Shown piece by piece: positions 49,179-59,310 of a stretch of DNA of 64,000 nt. The DNA is from Hetaerina americana (taxonomy: Eukaryota > Arthropoda > Insecta > Odonata > Calopterygidae), in NCBI GenBank assembly GCA_022747635.1, contig JAKTNV010000042.1, forward strand, positions 1,686,501-1,750,500, written 5' to 3'. The first letter of the stretch is position 1, and every line of letters starts with the position of its first letter. Made by a program: the position numbers and the translations under genes. Under the pieces are notes generated by a model. That model was not told the DNA's origin, searched no databases, and worked only from the letters and a program-made list of their open reading frames with translations.

Positions 49179-49931
49179 CGAGGGTCATCCGGAAAGTAGT
49201 ACCCGTTCGTGCCGCATGAAGTGCTGACGACGCGAGTAGCCGCTGGACGAGGTCAGATAGCTTCAGTGGCTTGTCTGCCTTCTCTGAGCCAAGTTGCGTG
49301 ACGCTAGCATTGCCTGTGTTGTTTCTGTGATTGTTTACAATGTTTAAAAAAATTGAGAACGCCGCCAGTTGTGAAGTGAGGGCAGTGATTAAATTCCACA
49401 ATGCAAGAAACGTTCGCCCATGTGATATTCATCGCCAATTAAAGGAGGTGTATGGAGACAATGTAATGGACGAGTCGTCTGTTCGGCGGTGGTGTCGCAA
49501 CTTCAACATGGGGAGGGGGAACACACACGACGATGAGCGTTCGGAGAGACCGTCTGTCATTACAGACCAACTGGTGAGCTCAGTTGACGAATTCGTGAGG
49601 AACGATCGGCGCGTCACAATTGATGACATCTGTGAGCATTTTCCCAATGTTTCTCGAACAATTGTTCATGAAATTGTTAAACACCATCTGCATTATGCAA
49701 AAATTTGTGCAAGATGGGTCCCTCGCGTATCTCAATGAGCTGGCGGCGAAGGACTATGCAGCAGGAATACAGAAACTTGTCACACGTTATGACAAATGCC
49801 TTAATTTGCTTGGAGATTATGTTGAGAAGTAGTTTAAAGTATCCTCTTTCAAATAAAATTTTTTATGTTTGTTAATATTTACTTTTGTGTCTTTATTTCA
49901 CGAACGGGTACTACTTTCCGGATGACCCTCG
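49179..49931 (+). mobile_element. Internally deleted mariner element
   Basis: A 753 bp Tc1/mariner-superfamily element. Its 33 bp terminal inverted repeats (49179-49211 and 49899-49931, beginning cgagggtcatccggaaagta) are perfectly complementary and flanked by TA on both sides (49177-49178 and 49932-49933), the expected target duplication. Intact mariners are roughly 1.3 kb. This copy keeps the 5' UTR, the DNA-binding half and the last codons of the transposase but lacks the catalytic core. Perfect ends suggest it is young and could still be moved by a transposase supplied from elsewhere. Confidence 0.95.
49340..49832 (+). pseudogene. Mariner transposase, catalytic domain deleted
   Basis: From the ATG at 49340 the frame reads MFKKIENAASCEVRAVIKFH, then the paired helix-turn-helix DNA-binding region (IHRQLKEVYG, VRRWCRNFNMGR, the SERPSVITD linker, VSRTIVHEIV) to ARWVPRVSQ, with a stop at 49738, about 132 codons. 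The sequence continues at once in the +1 frame as LAYLNELAAKDYAAGIQKLV and ends LGDYVEK at 49832, the usual mariner C-terminus. The D,D34D catalytic segment between RWVP and AYLN is absent. Intact mariner transposases are about 345 residues, so roughly 500 bp are missing. The truncated product would keep DNA-binding helices and could in principle compete for the ends, but this is inference. Confidence 0.9.
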
Positions 49932-51387
49932 TAATACAGTGCTGTTACTATCGTTTCGTAATCATTTCCCTTTATGCAATGCTGCATCAAACTGTCGAAT
50001 AACTACCCTGGGTAATCCTCTCTACAATTCCTTAGGACAGGGGTTTGAAAAAAATTGCCTTCATTTCCTGGTTCAATCCCCTGTCCATTTTTTCAGTATT
50101 TCGACGGCTTGTCTCGGCATGCTCCATAATACGGCGGCAGGCAGAAACGGAAGTGGGTTGGGATGATTGGTCGAACGCCTGGAATTGGGGAAGGGGTACT
50201 TTTCTGGCCTAGCGCTGTTCGCTGAACCATGTAATTGTGCATCTCCCACTCCCACCTTGTGAGGCCATTAGGAGTTTTCTCAAATCCACCCTGGCAGCTT
50301 TAGGGGGATTTTAAACCTTAGGTCCCGTTTGTGCCGCTGGATTTTCTAAAGTCCCTGGCGCACTGAGCAAATAGATTTTAAGGATTGGACGTAATTATCT
50401 ATCACGAGTTCTTACATGCTTCAGTTACTCGAGCTTTACTTCCGTACCCAGCGTATATGGCGTTGCGGGAGTCATTTATTAGAATTTATCTTGCTTGGCT
50501 CAAAGATCCCAGCCAAGTGCCTTTTCATAGGATAAATTTAAACGAGTGTATATATTCCTCTGTCCTCGGCATTACGTCAGAAATGAATTTCAGTGATGCC
50601 ATGAAATAATATCTTGATAATATATTTAATGAAGTACATTCATTAAAATTTGCAGTTGTTAATTAACGATGTAACATGATTGTGTTCTTATTTTGCTTAT
50701 TGCTATTAACTCAAATTATCGGTGATCGAAGATGTATTGCCCATGTAATGATACCAGGATTTCATTGAAAAAGTTTTTTTACTGTATTTTACTTGATTTA
50801 AGACTATTTATATCGCGTTGCAATCCAATCGTGGTGATGTTAGTAATTTGACTTCGGGATATATCGTGTTTATTTTTATGTTGTTCCAAGTTTTCAAGTC
50901 TTTTCGTTCAAGGTCCAATAGTAGTTGTCTAAAACGCGAACAGAGACGTTGAAAATAAAGTATGTAAATATACGAAGATTTTTCTTCGATTATTACGTAT
51001 CATACATAAAATTTCACGAAGTGGTGCCTGTTGTAGTATCGAAAATTCTCTCCATTTTTTAACTTAGGAGAAATAATTTCATTTAATGTTTCACCGCAAA
51101 AGTTCAAAATAAATGTAGGCTGCCTTCTTCCTGAAAAAAACAGGATAAAATGGAAAATCCCGGGGTTTTTATTAATTCATGCAATGCAGCGAAAAGTCAA
51201 GGAGCATAGTCTCTATCATCTTCCACAGGATGTGGTTCAAAACTTGTTCCGTGTTCTATAGATTGTAGCCGAGACAGTAATTTTTCGGGCGACGGGGAAG
51301 ATAATTCATTACTTGTTTCCTGAAGTGAATATTTCTACGAATAAAACCAAAACTAACCACTTGATTTCCATTAATTATTTTGAAAAA

Positions 51388-51390
<3 letters not shown>
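49932..51390. other. AT-rich sequence, nothing recognised
   Basis: No coding or repeat signature recognised. Confidence 0.4.

Positions 51391-51440
<50 letters not shown>
51391..51440. repeat. (AT)n microsatellite, first tract
   Basis: About 24 uninterrupted AT units, ending where unit 1 begins. Confidence 0.95.
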
Positions 51441-51442
<2 letters not shown>

Positions 51443-51579
51443 TGGTACAATACACAGTAACACACAATATAGAAACAAAAAAAGAAGAATCCTCACGCGT
51501 TATTTCTTGATATTTCGACGGAAACACTCCGTCTTCATCTGAAGATATAGAAGTAATGTTCTATATTACGTCTACTAAA

Positions 51580-51581
<2 letters not shown>
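51441..51581 (-). mobile_element. Penelope-like terminal fragment, unit 1
   Basis: Read on minus it carries cttcagatgaagacggagtg, then tttccgtcgaaatatc: a perfect 6 bp stem (51517-51522 with 51528-51533) between a tgatga-like and a gaaa block, and it ends gtaccatc directly before an AT tract. This arrangement is typical of Penelope-like element termini, which can carry hammerhead-type ribozyme motifs. Here the expected ctgatga is cagatga and the third stem is not evident, so it is probably a decayed remnant. No RT or endonuclease coding sequence is present. Class assignment is by recollection of motif style. Confidence 0.5.

Positions 51582-51657
<76 letters not shown>
51582..51657. repeat. 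(AT)n microsatellite, second tract
   Basis: About 38 uninterrupted AT units between the two terminal units. Confidence 0.95.
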
Positions 51658-51659
<2 letters not shown>

Positions 51660-51776
51660 ACGGCACAACCGAACACAAATAAAATAGTAACACTCAAAAG
51701 GACACTCACATTGTAAATTGTTTAAGCTTTAGGCCGTCCGTCCAAATATTATTCTGCTCGTGTGAGTGTTTCTATA

Positions 51777-51778
<2 letters not shown>
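51658..51778 (-). mobile_element. Penelope-like terminal fragment, unit 2
   Basis: Its plus-strand start ggacggcacaa resembles the gatggtacaa start of unit 1, and both abut an AT tract, so the units are likely related 3' ends in the same minus orientation. The unit is nearly bounded by inverted repeats: ggacggc (51658-51664) against gccgtcc near 51733, and atagtaacactca against gtgagtgtttctat near 51760-51774. No coding sequence. Confidence 0.4.

Positions 51779-51812
<34 letters not shown>
51779..51812. repeat. (AT)n microsatellite, third tract
   Basis: About 17 AT units, followed by an acatatac/acatgtac-rich degenerate stretch to about 51860. Confidence 0.9.
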
Positions 51813-51815
<3 letters not shown>

Positions 51816-51859
51816 CACACACATGTACATACACATATACATGCATATATACATGTATT

Positions 51860-53690
51860 TGTAGTTTACCCTTGTAGGTTATGTATGGAGACTATTTTTT
51901 AATCGGTGCATTCTGGTTAGATTTCAAGGAATGATTTGTAAAAACATGATTTTGGTTTGGAAAACTGAAAAATTCTAGGAATGACGAAATCAGAAATTTG
52001 TGGCACCTTCTCTTTTAAACGTATCCTTTCTCCGATTATGAGCGAGCATTCTTCCTACCATACCTTCCCCTGAGCTAAACACCCTATTTCATTTTGCTCT
52101 CGACGGCCGGATCGATGGGAATCCTTTTACGTCCGCGATAAACCTCATCGCCGTCTTCCCCTGCGTTATTGTTCGTCGGCGTATCGTGCGTCAACTTGCC
52201 CGGGCTGCCCCCGTCACATCAGTCACCGGGTGAATTCCTCCCCTGGATAGGGGGGCCATTCTTTTATTTTTACGGAAAGAAAAGATTTGGCTGGAGCGCC
52301 TCATGGTAGATTGCGACCTTGCGCGGTCTTCAGCATTACAAGTATTTTGTAAAAGCGATGAAACCACTCCCGCTCTTGATACCTGGAGCTCGTTGTAACC
52401 CTTCCTCTGCGTGGTAGTTGAGAGTTAAAAATTCGCGTGTCCAAGAAAAAAAAATCCCCTCAAATGGCGGTGGACGCCACACTATCCAGAATCCTGGACA
52501 CAACCAGATCGCCCATCTTCCAGTCAACCCACATTCCCCGTCACCGCCGGCAAATACTCGTATTTCCCGCCGCGTTCCTCTCAACCTTTCCCCAGAATTC
52601 AAAATTAGGGCCGAGTGTTCGATCCGCGCCGTACCCACGTCAACCCTTCCTGTGAAGGTGATGACAGATCTTCGCAACGCGCGAATATTGAAGTTATAAC
52701 GCTGTCACTTCCTCCTTTTACTTGCTGCGGAATTCATGGAAGTGATTCCGAGATTCCTAGCGCTACGCGTGATAACTCGAATTGGCTCGTGCGGTCCGTG
52801 ACACCATATTGTTCCAGGGATGACTTATGTTATTTATTTATATCAGTGATGCGCAAAATATGTCCTTGCTCATGGCTTTAGTGCGTAGCATGGTTCTGTA
52901 TCTTAAGTCTTAGGGGGCGTAGACCATAATTTAAGCTAAATATTGATGAAGCCGTATAAGCCAGGGTGCACATCCCGCAGACATCATGAGGCCTTCTATT
53001 TATGCAGCCGCTGACCGGCATCTTTTTTAAATTGAAGTTATTTGAAATTTGGCGTTAAAATATGTTTTTTCCATTTTAATAATAAAAACTTAATTTTCTT
53101 TTTCGATTCAATCAAAACTATATTTTCATTAGTTTACGTGCATGTTGATGTATTCAAATGATCCAAATATACGAAGTCAGTTCAATAATTACTACTAGTT
53201 TCCTAATCCGGGCCGAAAACTTGAAAAATAGCGTGCGGTTGGTGGGCAAATATATTGTATCAGTGGCGTGAGCCTAGCAAACAATTTTCTTAACTCCAAC
53301 ATCAGTTTGGTGGTTGTAGGAATCTCTCCTTTCTTTGGCTGGTTTGTCAGTTTTACGCCTGCTGGTCAAGGGGACAAGTGCCTTTCTCTGTGCCGCACAA
53401 AATTTCCTAGGAACGGCAGTGTAGGCAAAAAATGTTAACGGTTTGGGTAGGGACGTCAGGAGGAAGTACTTACGTTTGAACTGCGGATACTTTTTTTTGA
53501 TAGTGGATTATTGGGACGCATGCGATGATTATATATATTTAGTTCCCAACCCTAATCTCCTAATACTGCCGCCACATACATTGTTTCTGAATTGATATAT
53601 TTGGGGAGGGAATCGGTGGATTCGAGGCTTTGGATGTTTCACGTAGGAAGTCGTCGGGTGGATGATGATTGAGTGGATGGCTATCGGAAG
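51860..53690. other. Mixed sequence with an unassigned minus frame
   Basis: 52080-52680 is GC-richer. A 113-codon minus frame (52336-52677, including WAIWLCPGFWIVWRPPPFEG) is non-repetitive but matches no family I know. 52700-53690 is AT-rich with nothing recognised. Confidence 0.3.
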
Positions 53691-53950
53691 TAATTGTGGG
53701 GTTGGGGGGAAGGGAGGGGATGCAAGAAGATGACCAGGGGCGAATGGTCGGAGAGTTTTTGCAGTCCAGGGGGGTGGGGAGCATAGGAGTGGGTGGGATG
53801 GGTGTGCGTTGCTTGAGGATTGGATAGAGGAGGGAAGGGGGACGCGGGGAGACGAAGGGGTGCGAGAAAGGGGCGCCGCGGAACGAGGGGGAGGCCTTTG
53901 AGTCGCTCGGGGTGAAAGAGCGTGGATTACGTGTTCGGGAAGAGGGTTTA
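53690..53950. other. Short purine-rich island
   Basis: A G-rich plus strand with repeated gggg runs. The overlapping 147-codon minus frame (53529-53972) is Pro/Ser/His-rich and compositional. Confidence 0.45.
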
Positions 53951-53959
53951 TTTTTTTAC

Positions 53960-55120
53960 GATGGCCCCCCAAGAGCAGGGTGAAGTGTAGATTCGGTCGA
54001 GTGGCTGTAAAAACAGCAATGAAGATATCGTTAACCCGAAGGTAGTTGAAGTCGAAAAGATTTATCGGAAAATGAAGGAGTGGTCTATCTCTCCGAGCAA
54101 ACTTGAGGTTGTTAAACCCACTTTTATTTTAGAGTTTTTAGTGTGAGGGAAGGGAAAATATTTTCCTCCTCTTTCCTCGAGATGTTGACATCGAAAGAAA
54201 CTTTGTTCTATAGCAGAGTTGGAATCCATGTATTTGTTTTTCTGCGTAATAGTATGGTTTATTTCACCATTAATTCTTTTCCAAAGTGTTTTGCCAGTAT
54301 ATGCACTAAGGTCCTTAAAAATTACAGTTCCTTAAACATTAAGAGTGAAGTGCAATTGCCAAGATAATGAATATTATATAACACTTTTACTGTTTTTAAC
54401 GATAGTGTTTTACCTAAAAAACGGTTTAAATAATTCCCATTATATTTGTCACTCGAGATGTGACGTGAGGGGTTGAAATGGTGAGGGAATAAAATGTAGT
54501 CGTGTCAGTGGTACCTCGAATGATGATGACACCACATAACTATTATCTTTTTGCGATTCACTTCTTTGGCTGGGCTATTAGAAGTTATTAGGGGAGGCGA
54601 CCGACAGTTCGGGTCATTAATGGTTTTTAGCTGGAGTTGTACCTCTTTCATATCCAGGGATATGAGTATTTCATCTGTCGGAATTTTCAAAATCGAACAT
54701 TTTTTCCGAGCACTTCGGCTTCTCCAGCGAGAAATTTTAAGGTACGTCTGTTGTTGCCCGTACTCCAGCCGAAGTGTGCGAATTAGAATCCTGATTCTTT
54801 TTTTGGAGTATTAATTGTTTTGAGTATATCACCGAAATAGCTTCGCTTTGCCAAATTTCTCATTTCTCTCTTATTACCGTCGGTATGGAATGCTTTTATC
54901 ACCTTTGACTCGACATAATAGGTGCCCGGAAGATCCAAAATCGGTCTAGAAAGCCTGGAGGGTTATGGGTTGGTGCCGTAATTGGTTCTTGAGCTTTGTA
55001 CGCATGCAGTAAGCACCTCCTGAGACGGTTAAGGGGACGCTCCCTACTTTGCGGGAACCGTCGATGTCGTGCAGGGCCGTCACCGCTCAAGCATTCGCCT
55101 GCTAACACCTCAGTACTCTT
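53960..55120. other. AT-rich sequence, nothing firm
   Basis: It contains the second copy of a 20 bp string (54590-54609; first at 31795-31814). Confidence 0.35.
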
Positions 55121-56130
55121 GAACTCCTCGCCGTGAATGTCCTTTCCGATGCGTTGAATGGAGCCGTAAAGTCCGGCCTGCCATGCCCTCCTCCTCCGTG
55201 GAGTTCATTAATCGGCAGCGTCGGAAGGGGAGCTGGGATTGAAATCGGAGGACGTGCTGAAATTCCTCCGGTCTCGCCCTCCCTTTCAGGGGCTGCCGTT
55301 GGAATTTCCCCGGGCGGAATCAGAGAAGGGGTGACTATGAAAGGAGGGGAGTCAAGGGCTGGTCGTCTAGGCGACGTCCGCCCCGTTTTGATCGGAGCAG
55401 GGGGAAGGGGGCGGCTGGAGGAGGTATGGCGGTGAAGTCCTCCACTGGAGTAGTAAAAGAGAGTGAGCGTGCGATTTTCGGGGATCGAAGGAGCAACGAG
55501 CCGAGCCGACTTCCTCGAGAAACGTGTCCCGCGGACACACGCGTCCGTTTATGCCTGGGCGGTGGCGGTTTTTGACGTGTGAGCGAATGGATTCACAAGG
55601 GTCCGATTGGCATGCTGGGTAGGTCTGGGTTAGGGGCCGAGGTAAGAAATGGTATGGGGCGTTCGGAAGGGAGGGCGCTGTCTTCGTGGTTCGGACAATA
55701 GCTCTTTCCGAGGAGAAAGCCAGGGGATGGATGAGGGGCGGAGGAGGCAATGCCGGGCAAGGGGTTGAAAGCCTTGAGGACGGGGTACGGCGGGGGAAGA
55801 AGTGGGTTTCTGAGCCGGGGGCCGTGAGAGGAGGGGCTCTGGGGGGTTGGGTTGCGAGGCGAGAGAAAGGAGATCGGAGCTAATGAAAAGCCGCGGCTAA
55901 TTAGGCGTGGGGCCGTGATTTTTCCTGGCGCTCCACCCCGACGTCATCCATCGTCTAGCGAGGCGGCGACGGGAGCAGCCCGGGGGACTGGGTTTAAGGG
56001 GAGCGGCGGGAGGAGAGCGGCCCCCGGTCGGGTGGACGAATGAATTTCTTAAGGGGAGTGCGGAGTGAGGTGGGTGTCTGCGGGGGAGACGGATTTAAAG
56101 CCGTTGGATTGGAATGGACCCCGGGGTAGA
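55120..56130. other. G-rich GC island
   Basis: A purine-rich plus strand (55200-55440, 55640-55880) with many CpGs (55900-56040). Short frames on both strands are compositional. Confidence 0.5.
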
Positions 56131-57830
56131 TTTAGGGAGTTCGAAAGTAATCGTATGATCTCCTGTTCCCATGCAACGATAACAAATCACACTGATTGTT
56201 GACGAATTAAATCAACTTTCTGCCTCTCCGGCCTCACTGAAGCTTATATGTTTTAGTATTTCTGGGAGTATCAGGACGCCGATCATTCAAAAATTTAGTT
56301 GAAAGGAGAAATGAAGAATAATGTTGGGGGTGTAGGGGTAAATCATAATAAAAGTATAGAAATTGGAAACATTGAATCGCTTAAACTTATATATTAATAA
56401 ATCTATCAACGAACTGCATTCAAACGATTGGTCCCTGGCACATTTCCTTCTTTATACTCGTGGTGTCCATGTTTTCCCTGATTCTAGCAAACAATATTAA
56501 ATGAGGAGTTGACACGGACTAAATATATTACCCTAATGAAAACAAGTATATGAATCAACGATGTTGTTTCCCCAATGCTCGGCACGTACTATTCTGTCAA
56601 GTATAAATAATATCTTCCATTCTTGCTGGCTAATTGCCTTCGTAATTCAGTACATAAAGGTTTCTTTTTTCAAAATGATATCTGGGAAAATAAGGAAATG
56701 GCCGCCCTTGCTTTCCTCTTATAATTAATTGAATCTGCGTTCCCCTTTGACTTGTCTTGGGCGGTCTAATCCCGCATGCTAATGGCTGCGGTGATCTTCG
56801 GAGTAAATGAGTTCAGGGTCGGTAGGTAAAAACAGATCGAGCTTGATTCTTCACGTCGTTAGTTTTCGTGATTTTTTTCAAATTTTGACATCGATTTTTC
56901 AAATAGTCACAGTTAATTCAATCATTTTTGGAATTGCAGATTTTTCTTGAGCGTAGAGAATTTTATTTTCCTCAAAACCCCTAAAAATGGGTCTGAAGGA
57001 AGTACTCGGTAAAATTGGAGTTTTTTAAAAATAATTTCAAGAGACAAACATGAAATACTAAAGTTGTATAGAAGCATACTACTAGTAGTTTGAACTTTAA
57101 TTATGCTAATGATGAAATTGTATCTTACAGAATGAGTACTAATAATATGTCCACAAAATGTTCACTTCCTTAATGTCGATTCTAATGAAAATGTTTCTTC
57201 CACTCGTAATAAGAAATTTCTCAAATATCGAAATTCATATTTCTCTGATTAGTGGCTTCGGACAATCGTGAACACAAAATCCCAAGTCCGTGACTATATG
57301 CACACACGGTCAGATATCATCGGGGAAACAGTCAATGCATATTCAGGGGACTTAAAAATTTGTGCTTCCGTTTATGAACGAGAGCCGATTTTTTCATGGC
57401 TACATCACTTTCACCCGAAACAAATAATTATTGGGTAAGCAAAATCTGCCTTCTCAAGGAAATATTCCTTAAATCCATCATTCAGATTATCATTCGGAGT
57501 GGTACTTCCTTGGGTTTTTCTTGTTGAACCATGAGATAATAATTATTCAAAATTACCCTTTGCTAACGACAAGAATTACCGCTTTATTTGTCTTTTATCA
57601 GATCAATATGGTTGCCTTCCATTTCATGAAAAGCTGGCGGTTAAAAATTATTAATTCCTTTGGTGTCAGTCGTCACACGCGTATGGTCAAAGGTCGCGTA
57701 ACTGTTACCTCAGCCTACGAGGCGTAAATGTTGATCTAGTTAACTTCACCTTTGAACTACCCCGCCGTAGGGTAAAATCTTCTTTAAATCCAGTTGAAGA
57801 GGTTAGGTTTTTTTCAACATCCCGAGTTTC
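56130..57830. other. AT-rich sequence, nothing recognised
   Basis: No coding or repeat signature recognised. Confidence 0.4.
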
Positions 57831-58545
57831 CATGAGTAGAAATGGTCGGTTTCATAGTTTGCCCCCTGACATGTTTCGACCGGAGGAGTGGCCCTCTGGC
57901 GCTCGCCTTCAAAAGTCCTCCCCCCCTTTCCCCTTCCTTTTCGACCCCTTTTTGATTCAGTTGTTTTTCCGTTCAAGCCGGCAGTCCTCATCATCTCTCT
58001 CTCACCCCTCGCACCCTTTTTGTGTTTTTTTTTATACTAACGCGGCCGGTGTTGAAAAGTTAAATCCTTCTGCGGAGCGGGGCAATTTTTTCCGCGTCTT
58101 CATGTGGGCGGGCGTGGGAGGGAGGAAGTGCATTTGCATGATTGTGCCCCGTTTCCAAATGCGAGTGGGTTTCGGAGTGGGGGAGAGAGAGAGAGAGAGC
58201 GCACCAATTCCTTTTGTGCTCTTCGCGTTCGTCGGAGGAGGTGGCCGCCGCGTCCGCGTGCGAGCTGCGGACCTCATTGTGTTCACATGAGTGGTGATTG
58301 CCCCGCTCCTCAAATGTCGAGCCCCTTGATATATCACGGCTTTGCGAATTCTTTTGTTTATTTTATTTTCTTCCTCCAGAGGATTAGTAGTTCATCGTCA
58401 CGCCATCCGTGGCGGGTTCATGCACCTGCGCGAGCACACGCGAGGGGAGTGCACGAGCCTCCAGACGCGCGATTAAACAGAGTGGTGGAAAAGGTCATGT
58501 GCTGTGCGACTTCTCGAGCGGACACTCAAGTGTTCTCAAATTTGA
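57830..58545. other. GC island
   Basis: CT-rich at 57910-58020, then mixed GC-rich with CpGs. A (GA)n run lies at 58181-58199. Plus frames of about 150 codons overlap one another in different phases and are not called. Confidence 0.45.
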
Positions 58546-58889
58546 GTGAATAATACGCCGGCTGAGGAGAAAAACCGAGTGTTTTTAAATGCCTGTCATT
58601 TAATTCTTCTGCTTTGATCTTGAGGAGCATTGTAGATTTTTCTCTCCGTAGCAAATATTTTTCTTGAACATTAGTTTTCTGCCCGCTACGAAAAGAATTT
58701 AATATTTAAATTAGCATGTATGGTGTGTATATCTCAACCCTATACAATACATTTAGAAGATCCTCGTATATTATTTCCTCATGTTATTTATAATTATAAA
58801 ATCATGCTTGTTTCTTTAATTCATGAATTGAATAAATAAGTTTATTTATATATTGATTTTATAACTCTATTAGGACGAGATTAAGATGC

Positions 58890-59310
58890 AATAAGTTGGG
58901 GCAAAAACTTAAGCAGGTAGAACATTTTGCATATCTTGGAAGTGTTTTCGGTCAAACTAGTACGGACGCAAGATGAAGAATTGCGTTAGGCTATGAAGCT
59001 TTCACCAGGATAAATCCTAATTAGGCAAGAATGGTGGATGCGGAGTATTTTTATTGATGATGGAATGTTGAAGACTGTGATGAAAGAGAGACGTAACGTT
59101 AGGTAGTGAAGGGGGGGAGATGAGAGACGTGATGGACAGAATGAAGGGAAGTAGAATGTATGCAAAATTGAAGAAGGGTTTATTGTATTGTAAGGTGTCA
59201 AATTGAGGCTTGTTTGACGGAGCTAAGAAATGTAGGGATATTAAGTTTGTCTCCATCCAAAGCCTGCCTTGCATGTGGTAGACTATCGTATAATAATTGA
59301 CGTTTGTGAA
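58890..59310 (+). pseudogene. RTE-like LINE fragment with internal deletion
   Basis: On plus, EQVEHFAYLGSVFGQTSTDA followed by a stop and RIALGYEAFTRIN matches the K(Q)VEQFKYLGSVIT...RIAMAKEAF block that follows the RT core. The sequence then jumps to RQEWWMRSIFIDDGMLKTVM, matching the much later block before GRMEGKRGRGR, so the LYGAETW, FEMW and RRMEKVKW segments are missing. The 3' end (ctgccttgcatgtggtagac, then tatcgtataataatt) matches the end of the copy at 1.8 kb and so defines the family's 3' terminus. Confidence 0.75.
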
